Assembly (NCBI GenBank): GCA_050250815.1
Contig: JBFWNY010000005.1
Coordinates: forward strand, 1-64,000
DNA from: JAEUMD01 sp050250815
GTDB taxonomy: Bacteria > Pseudomonadota > Alphaproteobacteria > Rhizobiales > Hyphomicrobiaceae
Direction of reading: 5' to 3'
Length of the DNA stretch: 64,000 nt
Positions within the stretch are counted from its first letter, which is position 1, and the number at the start of each line of letters is the position of its first letter. A model generated the notes under the pieces. The model did not search any database. It was not told the DNA's origin and worked only from the letters and a program-made list of their open reading frames with translations. Positions 44,405 through 53,869 of this stretch are shown here, piece by piece. The translations under genes and the position numbers were made by a program.

Positions 44405-45484
44405 TTAAGCCGCGCGTGCAACACCGATCTTGGGATCGAGTGAGCCCTTGGCGTAGAGCTTTGCCATCTCGCTCATGGGCATCACCCTGATCCTGGAGGC
44501 GTTGCCCGCGGTACCGAATGCTTCGAAGCGCTGCTGACAGACCTTGCTCATGGCGTCCATGGCCGGCTTCAGGAACTTGCGCGGATCGAACTCCGACTTC
44601 TGCGTCTGTGCGATGCGCCGGAACTCGGCGGTGCCGGCAAGCCTGAGGTCGGTATCGATGTTGACTTTGCGCACGCCATGCTTGATGCCGCGCACGATCT
44701 CCTCGACGGGCACGCCGTAGGTCTCCTTCATCTGCCCGCCGTTGGCGTTGAAGACCTCCTGCCATTCTTCCGGCACCGAGGACGAACCGTGCATCACGAT
44801 GTGCGTGTTGGGTAGCTTCTGGTGAATGCGCTCGATGACGTCCATGGCAAGCACGTCACCCGTCGGCTTGCGCGTGAACTTGTAGGCGCCGTGCGACGTG
44901 CCGATGGCCACCGCCAGCGCGTCGACCTTCGTCTCGGCGACGAAGCGCATCGCCTCGTCGGGGTCGGTCAGCAGCATCGACTTGTCGAGCTTGCCCTCGA
45001 AGCCGTGCCCGTCCTCCGCCTCGCCATGACCGGTTTCCAGCGAACCCAAACAGCCAAGCTCGCCTTCGACGGACGCTCCGACCATGTGTGCTAAGTCGGC
45101 GACCTGACGCGTGATGCGCACGTTGTAGTCGTAGTCGGCCGGCGTCTTGGCGTCTTCCTTCAGCGAGCCGTCCATCATCACCGACGTGAAGCCGTTCTGG
45201 ATCGCCGAAAGGCAGGTGGCGACATTGTTGCCGTGATCCTGATGGATGCAGATCGGAATCGACGGATACATCAGCTCAAGCGCCTCCATCATCTTGGCGA
45301 GCATGATGTCGTTGGCGTAGGAGCGCGCGCCGCGCGATGCCTGGATGATGACCGGGCTGTCGGTCTTGCGCGCGGCCTCAAGAATGGCGAGACCCTGCTC
45401 CATGTTGTTGATGTTGAAGGCAGGCACGCCATAGCCATATTCGGCGGCATGATCGAGAAGCTGACGAAGGGTGATGCGGGCCAT
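44405..45484 (-). CDS. cbbA: Fructose-bisphosphate aldolase, class II, Calvin-cycle type
   Basis: The 359-residue zinc enzyme condenses dihydroxyacetone phosphate with glyceraldehyde 3-phosphate, and with erythrose 4-phosphate to sedoheptulose bisphosphate. Zinc and active-site segments are CIHQDHGNN, the GELGCLGS loop with the downstream EDGHGFEGK insertion, and MHGSSSVPEEW. The start codon overlaps the pgk stop by one base (TAATG). Family length for the Calvin-cycle subgroup is about 345-360. Confidence 0.96.
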   Translation of the reverse strand: MARITLRQLLDHAAEYGYGVPAFNINNMEQGLAILEAARKTDSPVIIQASRGARSYANDIMLAKMMEALELMYPSIPICIHQDHGNNVATCLSAIQNGFTSVMMDGSLKEDAKTPADYDYNVRITRQVADLAHMVGASVEGELGCLGSLETGHGEAEDGHGFEGKLDKSMLLTDPDEAMRFVAETKVDALAVAIGTSHGAYKFTRKPTGDVLAMDVIERIHQKLPNTHIVMHGSSSVPEEWQEVFNANGGQMKETYGVPVEEIVRGIKHGVRKVNIDTDLRLAGTAEFRRIAQTQKSEFDPRKFLKPAMDAMSKVCQQRFEAFGTAGNASRIRVMPMSEMAKLYAKGSLDPKIGVARAA

Positions 45485-46722
45485 TAACGGACCTCCTCGA
45501 GATTGGCTTTCCTGTGCGCGCTCGACTGGTTGTCGAGCAGCGCGGCGACGCCCGGCAACTCACGCCCCTCGAGCCATTCGAGGAACGCTCCGCCGGCGGT
45601 GGAGACGTAGGTGAAGCGATCCGCGACGCCAGCGGCATTGAGCGCGGCGACCGTGTCGCCGCCACCGGCGACGGCAACGAGCTTGCCAGCCGAGACGAGG
45701 TCGGCCGCCTTGCGCGCCACGGCGAAGGTCGCGTTGCCGAACGGCTCCATCTCGAATGCACCGAGCGGCCCGTTCCAGAGCAGCGTCGAGAGGGTCTCGA
45801 GCGAGCGCTCGAGCATGGCGACCGTTTGCGGGCCAGCGTCGAGGATCATGCCGTCGGCGGAAACCTGGTCGACCGGAACCACGACGTGCGGAGCATTGGC
45901 TGCAAATACCTCCGCGACAACGACATCGGTGGGCAGCAGAACCTCGCAGCCCTTCTCGCCGGCCTTCTGCATGATGCGCGCCGCCGTCTCGACCATGTCG
46001 GCCTCGATCAGCGACTTGCCCACCTGCACGCCCTTGGCCAGCAGGAACGTATTGGCCATGCCGCCACCAATGATGATGCGGTCCATCTTGGTGACGAGGT
46101 GCTCGAGCACGGCGATCTTGGACGAGATCTTGGCACCGCCAACGAGCGCGGCGGTCGGGCGCTTCGGGTTCTCCAGTGCCTGCTCCAGCGCGGAGATCTC
46201 GGCACCCATCAGCTGCCCGGCAAACGATGGCAGTAGGTCTGCAAGACCGGTGATGGACGCATGCGCGCGATGCGATGAGGAAAAGGCGTCGGAGACGAAG
46301 ATCTCGCCGAGTTTGGCAAGGGCCTGGGCGAACTCCATGTCGCCCTTCTCTTCGCCGGCATGAAAGCGCACGTTCTCGAGCAGGTAGACCTCACCCGGCT
46401 TGGCATGGGCCAGCGCCGCCTCGATCTCAGGACCTATGCAGTCGGGCAGGAACGTGACCTCCTGCCCAAGCGCTGCGGCAAGCGCCGGCGCAACCGGCGC
46501 CAGCGAGTACTCCGCTGAACGCTTGCCCTTCGGCCGGCCCAGATGGCTCAGCACGATAACCTTGGCGCGGCGCTTGACCATATCGGCGATGGTCGGCGCG
46601 ACGCGCGCGATGCGCGTGGTGTCGGTGACCTTGCCATCGCGGATCGGCACGTTGAGATCGACGCGCATCAACACCGTGCGCCAAGCGACATCGACATCCG
46701 AGATGGTCCGAAATCTAGACAT
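45484..46722 (-). CDS. pgk: Phosphoglycerate kinase
   Basis: The 412-residue enzyme phosphorylates 3-phosphoglycerate to 1,3-bisphosphoglycerate with ATP. Typical segments are VLMRVDLNVPIRDGKV, LSHLGRPKGK, the hinge region LVGGAKISSKI, and VAGGGDTVAAL with the nucleotide-binding glycine motif. As part of the CBB operon it could be called cbbK. No glyceraldehyde-3-phosphate dehydrogenase gene accompanies it, although the two are often neighbours. It lies 30 bases after the transketolase gene and overlaps cbbA by one base. Confidence 0.97.
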   Translation of the reverse strand: MSRFRTISDVDVAWRTVLMRVDLNVPIRDGKVTDTTRIARVAPTIADMVKRRAKVIVLSHLGRPKGKRSAEYSLAPVAPALAAALGQEVTFLPDCIGPEIEAALAHAKPGEVYLLENVRFHAGEEKGDMEFAQALAKLGEIFVSDAFSSSHRAHASITGLADLLPSFAGQLMGAEISALEQALENPKRPTAALVGGAKISSKIAVLEHLVTKMDRIIIGGGMANTFLLAKGVQVGKSLIEADMVETAARIMQKAGEKGCEVLLPTDVVVAEVFAANAPHVVVPVDQVSADGMILDAGPQTVAMLERSLETLSTLLWNGPLGAFEMEPFGNATFAVARKAADLVSAGKLVAVAGGGDTVAALNAAGVADRFTYVSTAGGAFLEWLEGRELPGVAALLDNQSSAHRKANLEEVR

Positions 46723-46752
46723 GCGTTGAAACTCCTCCCAATCCAGTGGCCG

Positions 46753-48756
46753 TCAGGCCATCAGGCGGCGGGCGGCTTCTGTGACCGCTTGCGGGGTGAT
46801 CCCGAAATGTTCGTAGAGTTGCGGTGCGGGCGCGGATGCGCCGAAGCCCGTCATGCCGATGAACGCGCCCCGCTCGCCGATCCAGCGATCCCAGCCCAGA
46901 CGCGCAGCAGCTTCCACCGCCACACGAGGTGCCGAGCCCAGCACGGATGCGCGGTAGGACTCGTCCTGTTCCTCGAACAGCTCCCAGCAAGGCATCGAGA
47001 CGACCGCCGCCGCGATGCCGTCTGCCGCCAGCAGATCGGCCGCCTTGACCGCAATCTCGACCTCGGTTCCGGTCGCGATGATCGTGACGGCCCGCTTCCC
47101 CTTCGCCTCGCGCAGCACGTAGGCGCCGCGCGCTGTGAGGTTCTCGTCGCGATGCTCGGTCCGAAGCGCTGGCACGGCCTGGCGCGACAGCGACAGCACC
47201 GAGGGACGATCCGTCGCCGCCAGTGCCGCCTGCCAGCTCTCAGCCGTCTCGACGGCATCAGCCGGGCGGAACACCAGCGTGTTGGGAGTCGCGCGCAGCA
47301 GCGCCAGATGCTCGACAGGCTGGTGCGTCGGCCCGTCCTCGCCCAGGCCGATCGAGTCGTGCGTCATCACGTAGATCACGCGCTGGCCCATCAGTGCCGA
47401 AAGCCGCATGGCGCCGCGGGCATAGTCGGTGAAGCACATGAACGTGCCGCCGTACGGGATGAAGCCGCCGTGCAGGGCGATACCGTTCATGGCTGCCGCC
47501 ATGCCGTGCTCGCGCACGCCGTAGTGGAGATAGCGGCCGGCGAAGTCATCGGGCGTGACCGAGGCCATGCCCTTCGTGATCGTGTAGTTCGAATGCGTGA
47601 GGTCGGCGGAGCCGCCGATCGTCAAGGCCGTGGCGCTGTTGAGCACGCCGAGCGCCATTTCGGAGGCCTTGCGCGTGGCAACCTTGGGCTGAGACTTGGC
47701 AAGCTCCGCCTTGTAAGCCGAAAGTGCGGCGATAGCTTCATCGGGATCAGCCGCCATGTATCGAGTGAAGGCCGCGCCATCCTTGGCTGTATCGCGGCGC
47801 TGCTCCCAGGAACGCCGCGCCGCGGCTCCGCGCGTGGCAACCTCACCCCAAGCGCTGATGACATCGGCGGGCACTTCGAAGGGACCGTACGGCCAGTCGA
47901 GCGCGGCGCGAGCGCCGGCGATCTCCTCGGCGCCGAGCGGTTCGCCGTGGGCCTTGGCAGTACCGGCGCGCGTGGGCGCGCCATAGCCGATGACGGTTCG
48001 GCACGCGATCATCGAAGGACGGTCGGTCACGGCGTTGGCGGCGGCGATAGCGGCGGCAACCGCTTCCGCATCATGACCGTCCACGGCCGCGACATGCCAG
48101 CCCGCCGCCTTGAAGCGTTGCAGCTGGTCCATCGAGGTGGCGAGACTGGTCGCACCATCGATCGAAATGTGGTTGTCGTCCCAGAGGACCAGCAGCTTGC
48201 CGAGCTTGAGGTGCCCCGCCATGTCGATGGCCTCGTGGCTGATGCCTTCCATGAGGCACCCGTCGCCCGCGATGACGTAGGTCCGATGGTCGACGAGCTC
48301 CGATCCGAAACGAGCCGCCAGCAGCCGCTCGGCAATCGCCATGCCGACCGCTGTCGCGATGCCCTGCCCGAGCGGGCCGGTGGTGGTCTCGATACCCAGC
48401 GCGTGGCCATACTCGGGATGGCCCGCGGTCGGGCTGCCGAGCTGCCGGAAACTCTTCAATGCCTCGATCGGCATGTCGGCATAGCCCAACAGATGGTGCA
48501 GGGCGTATTGCAGCATCGATCCGTGACCGGCCGACAGCACGAAGCGGTCGCGATCGGGCCACTTGGGGTCGGCCGGGTCGATTTTCATGAACCGCGTGAA
48601 CAAGACGGTCGCGACATCGGCCATGCCCATCGGCATCCCCGGATGTCCCGACTTCGCCTTCTCCACTGCGTCCATGGAGAGCGCTCGCAACGCATTGGCC
48701 ATCCGCGCGTGGCCCACGCTGCTTCCCTTGGTTTCGATACGTCCTGCCATTGTCAT
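46753..48756 (-). CDS. cbbT: Transketolase
   Basis: The 667-residue thiamine-diphosphate enzyme transfers two-carbon units between sugar phosphates in the regenerative phase. It has the N-terminal RMANALRALSMDAVEKA, the thiamine-binding GDGCLMEGISHEA...NHISIDG region (residues about 155-190), and the pyrimidine-domain segments GVREHGMAAAMNGIA and THDSIGLGEDGPTHQPVEHL. ATG 48756 has AAGGAGAG upstream. It lies 14 bases after the phosphoribulokinase gene. Confidence 0.97.
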   Translation of the reverse strand: MTMAGRIETKGSSVGHARMANALRALSMDAVEKAKSGHPGMPMGMADVATVLFTRFMKIDPADPKWPDRDRFVLSAGHGSMLQYALHHLLGYADMPIEALKSFRQLGSPTAGHPEYGHALGIETTTGPLGQGIATAVGMAIAERLLAARFGSELVDHRTYVIAGDGCLMEGISHEAIDMAGHLKLGKLLVLWDDNHISIDGATSLATSMDQLQRFKAAGWHVAAVDGHDAEAVAAAIAAANAVTDRPSMIACRTVIGYGAPTRAGTAKAHGEPLGAEEIAGARAALDWPYGPFEVPADVISAWGEVATRGAAARRSWEQRRDTAKDGAAFTRYMAADPDEAIAALSAYKAELAKSQPKVATRKASEMALGVLNSATALTIGGSADLTHSNYTITKGMASVTPDDFAGRYLHYGVREHGMAAAMNGIALHGGFIPYGGTFMCFTDYARGAMRLSALMGQRVIYVMTHDSIGLGEDGPTHQPVEHLALLRATPNTLVFRPADAVETAESWQAALAATDRPSVLSLSRQAVPALRTEHRDENLTARGAYVLREAKGKRAVTIIATGTEVEIAVKAADLLAADGIAAAVVSMPCWELFEEQDESYRASVLGSAPRVAVEAAARLGWDRWIGERGAFIGMTGFGASAPAPQLYEHFGITPQAVTEAARRLMA

Positions 48757-48770
48757 GGTTCTTCTCTCCT

Positions 48771-49646
48771 TCAGGCCGCGCGCTTCTTCATCTCGATCAG
48801 CCGGTGGATCGACGGCGTCAGGATCAGCTGCATGGCAAGGTCGAGCTTGTTGCCCGGGACTACGATCGAGTTGGCGCGCGACATGAAACTATCGTGGATC
48901 ATCGACACCAGATAGGGAAAGTCGATGCCGCGCGGGGACTTGAAGCGGATTACGACCATCGACTCATCCGGCGTGGGGATCCAGCGGGCGATGAACGGAT
49001 TGGATGTGTCGACCGTTGGCACGCGCTGGAAATTGATGTCGGTGTGCGTGAATTGCGGGCAGATGTAATGCACGTAATCGTGCATGCGCCGCAGGATGGT
49101 GGCGGTCACCGCCTCGGTCGAGTAGCCGCGCGAAGCCTTGTCGCGGTGGATCTTCTGAATCCATTCGAGGTTGATGACCGGCACGACGCCGATTCTGAGG
49201 TCCGCGTACTGGGCGACGTTGATGTCCTTGGTAACGACCGCGCCGTGCAGACCCTCGTAGAATAGTAGGTCCGAATCCTTCTGGAAATCACGCCATTCGG
49301 TGAACTTGCCCGGCGGGACACCGTACTGGTCGGCCTCCTGCTGGTTGTGGATATAATTGCGCGTCTTGCCGGAGCCGGTCTCGCCGTAGACCCGGAAGAC
49401 GTCCTCGAGTTCCTTGAACAGGTTGGCCTCGGGACCGAAGTGGCTGAAGTGCTGGTTGCCGGTCGCCTCGGCTTCCTTCTGCGCCTTTTTCATCGCCTCA
49501 CGGTCGAAGCGATGGAAGGCATCACCCTCGATCTCGGCGTGGCTGATGCCCTCGCGCCGGAAGATCTGCTCGAAGGTGTGGCGGACGGTCGAGGTGCCGG
49601 CTCCCGATGAGCCGGTGACCGAGATGATGGGGTGTCGGGTGGACAT
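48771..49646 (-). CDS. cbbP: Phosphoribulokinase
   Basis: The 291-residue enzyme makes ribulose 1,5-bisphosphate from ribulose 5-phosphate and ATP and is diagnostic for the Calvin cycle. The P-loop is GSSGAGTS near residues 12-19. The family segments HAEIEGDAFHRFDR and LFYEGLHGAV follow. It is the proteobacterial octameric type, of normal length. In this type NADH commonly activates allosterically; that is family knowledge. It follows cbbF by 12 bases. Confidence 0.97.
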   Translation of the reverse strand: MSTRHPIISVTGSSGAGTSTVRHTFEQIFRREGISHAEIEGDAFHRFDREAMKKAQKEAEATGNQHFSHFGPEANLFKELEDVFRVYGETGSGKTRNYIHNQQEADQYGVPPGKFTEWRDFQKDSDLLFYEGLHGAVVTKDINVAQYADLRIGVVPVINLEWIQKIHRDKASRGYSTEAVTATILRRMHDYVHYICPQFTHTDINFQRVPTVDTSNPFIARWIPTPDESMVVIRFKSPRGIDFPYLVSMIHDSFMSRANSIVVPGNKLDLAMQLILTPSIHRLIEMKKRAA

Positions 49647-49658
49647 CGGCGCGTCTCC

Positions 49659-50705
49659 TCAGGGGCGGAACAGACCGCGCTCGTTGAACAGCGGCGAGGA
49701 CTGTTCGCGAGCGGGCGCCTCGTGATGGTAGCGCGCCACGCGCCTCACTTTCTCTGCCGAGCCGAAGACGAGCGGCGTCCGCTGATGCAAGCCCGTGGGG
49801 GTGATGTCAAGGATGCGATTGACGCCGTCCGTTGCCGCGCCTCCCGCCTGCTCGAAGACCAGCGCGATGGGGTTGGCCTCGTAGACCAGCCGCAGCCGAC
49901 CGTTCTCGTATCCCTTCCGGCCATCCCGCGGATAGAGGAAGATGCCGCCGCGCGCGATGATGCGATAGGCTTCCGCCACCATCGAAGCGATCCAGCGCAT
50001 ATTGAAGTCCTTGCCGCGCGGGCCGGTGCTGCCGGAGATCAAGTCGTCAATGTAGTCGCGGATCGCCCGCGGCCAGTGCCGGTAATTGGAGGCGTTGATT
50101 GCGTACTCGCTGCTGGCCTCCGGCACGCAGACGTTGGCACGCGTCAGCCGGAACGTTCCGTCCCGTGTGTCGAGCGTGAACACGTGGGTGCCCGCGCGCA
50201 GCGTGAGCACCAGTGCCGTCTGCGGTCCGTAGATAAAAAATCCCGCAGCGACCTGGTCGCGTCCCGACTGCATCAGCGCCGATTCGATGCCGCCGGTTCC
50301 GGAGTCCGGAACGGGAAAGATCGCAAAAATGGTCCCGATGGAAACGTTGGTGTCGATGTTGGAAGACCCATCGAGCGGATCGATCGCGACAGCCAGCGAG
50401 CCTGCCACGTCGAGAATCTCAGGCAGGTCGGATTCTTCCGAGCCGAACACTGCGACAGGCGCGCGCCGCATGGCATCCCGGAACAGACGGTCGGCCTCGA
50501 TGTCGAGCCGCTTCTGCTGGTCGCCGCCACCACCGTCGCCCACGACCTCCGCCATCTCGCCGCCGAACGGCCCGATGGCAATGGCGTGCGACAGCGCTGC
50601 GCCTGCTTCCGCCAGTACCGCAACGGCTTTGGCAACATCGGCTCTGCCGCCACCGCGCTGATACGCTTCCAAATGAGACGCTAGCGTCTCCTGAGCCTTC
50701 TTCAC
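49659..50705 (-). CDS. cbbF: Fructose-1,6-bisphosphatase, class I
   Basis: The 348-residue enzyme dephosphorylates fructose 1,6-bisphosphate, and in CBB operons usually sedoheptulose bisphosphate too. The metal-binding segments are GSEESDLPE and AIDPLDGSSNIDTN, and the phosphate-binding end has RGGIFLYPRDGR. The start is GTG 50705 with a GGGAGG ribosome binding site. It is the first gene of the leftward CBB operon, so the 158-base gap to cbbR must contain the operon promoter. Confidence 0.96.
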   Translation of the reverse strand: MKKAQETLASHLEAYQRGGGRADVAKAVAVLAEAGAALSHAIAIGPFGGEMAEVVGDGGGGDQQKRLDIEADRLFRDAMRRAPVAVFGSEESDLPEILDVAGSLAVAIDPLDGSSNIDTNVSIGTIFAIFPVPDSGTGGIESALMQSGRDQVAAGFFIYGPQTALVLTLRAGTHVFTLDTRDGTFRLTRANVCVPEASSEYAINASNYRHWPRAIRDYIDDLISGSTGPRGKDFNMRWIASMVAEAYRIIARGGIFLYPRDGRKGYENGRLRLVYEANPIALVFEQAGGAATDGVNRILDITPTGLHQRTPLVFGSAEKVRRVARYHHEAPAREQSSPLFNERGLFRP

Positions 50706-50839
50706 CGTGCGCCTCCCTAGAACGCCCTAGCAGGCCGGCACGTAGTCCCGAGTGCGAAAAGCTCGAAAAGACAGGGCCGGCCATCGCACCGTCTTCCGCG
50801 GTGTCGTAGGCGGGCAATCTAGGGCGGCTGGCGCCTGTC

Positions 50840-50860
50840 GCAAAACTGAATTATGTTTGC
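50840..50860. promoter_or_regulatory. Candidate CbbR binding site
   Basis: GCAAA (50840-50844) and TTTGC (50856-50860) form the ends of an imperfect 21-bp palindrome with an AT-rich core (CTGAATTATG), four bases before the cbbR start and in the divergent cbbF-cbbR promoter region. LysR-type regulators bind such interrupted dyads (T-N11-A type). Position and symmetry support the call; the exact CbbR motif is not confirmed. Confidence 0.5.
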
Positions 50861-50863
50861 CCG

Positions 50864-51802
50864 ATGAAAAGAAAAACTTTATCCCCACCCATGGCAGGCG
50901 TCACCCTCAAGCAGTTCCGCGCCCTGACAGCCGTGGTCGAGACCGGCAGCAACGCCGCCGCCGCCCAGCGCCTCAACGTCACGCCACCAGCCATCGCCCT
51001 GCAATTGAAAGCCATCGAGGACGCCGCCGGCGTGCCGCTGATCGAGCGCGGACCGGCCGGGCCGCGCCCGACCGCGGCAGGTGCCGAAATGCTCACCTGC
51101 ATCGCACGTGTCGAGAACGCGCTTGCCGACTGCGCCGAGGTCATGCGCGTGCTGCGGGAGGGCGAAGGAGGGCGCGTCTCGATGGGCGTCGTGAGCACGG
51201 CAAAGTATTTCGCGCCGCGCGCGCTGGCCGCGTTCTCCCGGCAGAATCCGGGCATCGACATCTCGTTGTTCGTCGGCAACCGCGCCGAGATCGTCGCTGA
51301 TCTGGAGTCGTTCCAGCGCGACGTCATCATCATGGGGCGCCCGCCCGACGACACGCGGTTGATCACCGCGCCAATCGGACCTCACCCCCACATCGTCATC
51401 GCTACCCCATCGCATCCGCTGGTCGGCAAGCGCGGGCTCAGACTGTCGGCGCTGGCGGACGAGAAATGGCTGGTGCGCGAGAATGGCTCAGGCACGCGAT
51501 TGCTGATGGAGCGCGTCTTTGCGGCCTCCGGATTCGAGCCGCGCATCGGCATGGAGATCGCCTCCAACGAGACCATCAAGCAGGCGGTGATGGCGGGGCT
51601 CGGGATCGCGTTCCTGTCCGCCCACACGATCGCGCTCGAGTTCAAAGCGCGTCAACTCGCCACGCTCGACGTCAAAACGCTGCCAGCGATGCGCAACTGG
51701 TATGCCGTGAGGCGGTCAGAACGTCGCCTTTTGCCCGCAGCCGAGAAGCTGTGGAGCTATCTCACGACGCGCGGCCGCGACTTCCTGCCGCGCGTTTCGT
51801 GA
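50864..51802 (+). CDS. cbbR: CbbR, LysR-type activator of the CBB operon
   Basis: The 312-residue protein has an N-terminal winged helix-turn-helix (about residues 12-70; LKQFRALTAVVETGSNAAAA) and a periplasmic-binding-like effector domain (about 98-300). CbbR senses metabolites such as ribulose bisphosphate, phosphoenolpyruvate or NADPH and activates cbb genes; which of these applies here is unknown. ATG 50864 lacks a visible ribosome binding site, so the message may be leaderless or start at ATG 50891. It is divergent from cbbF, the classical arrangement. Confidence 0.95.
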   Translation: MKRKTLSPPMAGVTLKQFRALTAVVETGSNAAAAQRLNVTPPAIALQLKAIEDAAGVPLIERGPAGPRPTAAGAEMLTCIARVENALADCAEVMRVLREGEGGRVSMGVVSTAKYFAPRALAAFSRQNPGIDISLFVGNRAEIVADLESFQRDVIIMGRPPDDTRLITAPIGPHPHIVIATPSHPLVGKRGLRLSALADEKWLVRENGSGTRLLMERVFAASGFEPRIGMEIASNETIKQAVMAGLGIAFLSAHTIALEFKARQLATLDVKTLPAMRNWYAVRRSERRLLPAAEKLWSYLTTRGRDFLPRVS

Positions 51803-51854
51803 TCATATCGCAGCGCAACATACAGCGCACGCTGGACGCAACCGCATCGAGGAC

Positions 51855-53681
51855 TCACGCGGGTTTCGACTCCTGCGGAACCGTCGCGGTCGCATTCGCC
51901 GGATTGCCTTCCAGCCGCATGTCATTGAGCGCGTCGAGCAGCGGCGTCAGCCCCTCCACATCCTCGAATACGAATACCTCGATATCGTTGCGCGCACGCT
52001 TGCTCCAACCGACGTTCTCGAGCATGCGGTCCGCCTTCGAGAAGACGCCGTGGTTGCGGATGTCCTTGACCGATAGGAACTCCTCCTGCTCCTGCTTCGA
52101 GTAGCCACGGGGATTGTCCCTCATCCAGACCTTGCGCGCCTCGACAAGCGCCGACTTGCTCGACAGACTTTCCTCGTCGCGCAGCTTGTCGAGCTCGTCT
52201 TTGCCCCACAGCTTCCACCACGGCTTGCGCTTGGGCCAGCGGATCACGCCGAGATCGTCGAGCACGCCGGCGAGCTGGTTCATTGCAAGCGCCTTGTCTG
52301 CCTCTCCAGGCGTTTCGGGATCGGCGCTGTAGAGGTTCGGAATGACGAAATAGCTGTCCTTGTAGTGGTGCAGGAAGTGCTTGCGCACCCACTCGATATC
52401 GGTGCCCGGCGCGCGAGCCGCCGCTGTGCGCATGGCATCCTGGATCTGACGCACTGTTTCGGGCGGGAAACGCTTGCGCTCGGCGGGCGGCGGATTGAGC
52501 GCGGTCAGCACGAACAGGCCCAGATCGATGCCGACAGTGGCGAGCAGCGCGATGAGATCGCGGCCCGTGATGGCGCGGCCGGTTTCGGTTGAATCGCCCG
52601 AGACGCCGCCGCCTGTCACCACGAAGCGCCAAAGACTGCCGACGTAGGAGCCCATGTTCTCCCACAGCGCCTTGACGGCGTTGGCGACACCTGCGGGCCC
52701 TTCGCTGAATGACGCATCCCTCAGGTTGAGCACGGCCGGCTGTTCAGCCTGTTCGGCAGCCTGGTTCAGGCGCTGAGCGAGCGTGGGATCATGGCATGAG
52801 AATCCAGGTTGCTTGGGCGCTACGCCCACAGCAGAAGCGATCGCACGCATTTCGGTCGCGGTGGAGCGGCCAAGCTCGTTCGACCGCGCAGCGATGGCGC
52901 GCGCCGTGCCGCGGATGCGCGCCGCCGTCGCCTCGAATGCCTGCTGACGCTCCGCGACCGTCGTACCAGCGAGCTGCGAGGCTGCCTGCTTCAGCTTCTC
53001 GACGTCCTGCTGAACAGGCTCGACCCACGCGGTCGTGACGTTGTCGCGCAGCGATGCGATGGAGTCGCGCACGCTGCGTCGCGCGTTGTAGAGCGGTCCA
53101 CGGCCCGCACCGGAGGGCACGCCGCAGCTACCGCCGCTCGATTCCTCGCGCGCCATCTGGCCGTCGGACCACGCGACAACGCTGTCCGTCTGCACCTTGA
53201 CCGCGGCAAGCCGCGCCGCAATCGCAGTGGCGGCATCGCGCGCATCCTCCTGCAGGCCCGAGAGGCTCGAGCGTGTCGCCTCCTCGCCCGCGATCAGGCT
53301 CCACCAGAACCCGTAGCCGAAGCCGATCGACCACAGCGCGAGAAAGAAGTAGAGCGGGAATGTCAGCAGCCTGTCGCGCAGCGCCCGCTTGGCGGCAAAA
53401 CTCTCGCGCAGCGCCAGCCACATCAGGAACGTCAGCGCCACGACGATGGCGATCACGAGCATGTTGTTGGTGACAGACAAACCGCCGACGATCTCACGGC
53501 CGCGAGCGGCAGCCGGCGACTGCGAAACGCCGACGATGAAGTCGTTCATGCCGCTCCAGGTCGCGTAGCCCGAAATGACGAGCAGCATGAGCGAGGCGAT
53601 GCCGATCAGCGAGTTGCGGCCGAAGATGTAGTCCGCGATCCGGCCCCAGACGGAACTGGAGACCTTGCTGCTGCCCAACAT
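51855..53681 (-). CDS. Large membrane protein of unknown function
   Basis: I do not recognise this 608-residue protein. It has three membrane segments in the N-terminal quarter (about residues 22-46, 72-92 and 108-130) and one near 385-410. The 250-residue section between them is helical, Ala-rich, probably coiled coil, and has two cysteine-containing spots (GSCGVPS and FSCHDPT). The C-terminal 190 residues are charged and likely cytoplasmic, ending in a short strand-rich region (IEVFVFEDVEGL). It is convergent with cbbR (52 bases apart) and shows no link to carbon fixation except position. Length and topology suggest a structural or sensory envelope protein. Confidence 0.75.
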   Translation of the reverse strand: MLGSSKVSSSVWGRIADYIFGRNSLIGIASLMLLVISGYATWSGMNDFIVGVSQSPAAARGREIVGGLSVTNNMLVIAIVVALTFLMWLALRESFAAKRALRDRLLTFPLYFFLALWSIGFGYGFWWSLIAGEEATRSSLSGLQEDARDAATAIAARLAAVKVQTDSVVAWSDGQMAREESSGGSCGVPSGAGRGPLYNARRSVRDSIASLRDNVTTAWVEPVQQDVEKLKQAASQLAGTTVAERQQAFEATAARIRGTARAIAARSNELGRSTATEMRAIASAVGVAPKQPGFSCHDPTLAQRLNQAAEQAEQPAVLNLRDASFSEGPAGVANAVKALWENMGSYVGSLWRFVVTGGGVSGDSTETGRAITGRDLIALLATVGIDLGLFVLTALNPPPAERKRFPPETVRQIQDAMRTAAARAPGTDIEWVRKHFLHHYKDSYFVIPNLYSADPETPGEADKALAMNQLAGVLDDLGVIRWPKRKPWWKLWGKDELDKLRDEESLSSKSALVEARKVWMRDNPRGYSKQEQEEFLSVKDIRNHGVFSKADRMLENVGWSKRARNDIEVFVFEDVEGLTPLLDALNDMRLEGNPANATATVPQESKPA

Positions 53682-53869
53682 GACCCGACTCCCGCTTGGC
53701 TACGCACCGTCAGTTCGGATTATCCGAAAAGCGTTCCCGTGTCGCGTACGGCCCGCCCCGGAGCGCGAACCGGGCATCGCGGCGTGTTCCGGATGCGACG
53801 CTGCTCCGCTGCCGGGCTTGTCGGATGCCGCAGTGCAGCGCGCCTGGGCGGTTCCAACCGCCGAAGTGA

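Noticed and set aside
43169..44443. 424-codon plus-strand frame opposite cbbL
   Set aside because: A shadow of cbbL created by the codon bias; no ribosome binding site or domain.
46543..48915. 790-codon plus-strand open frame across tkt and pgk
   Set aside because: It is antisense to two conserved CBB genes, with typical shadow composition and no recognisable motif.
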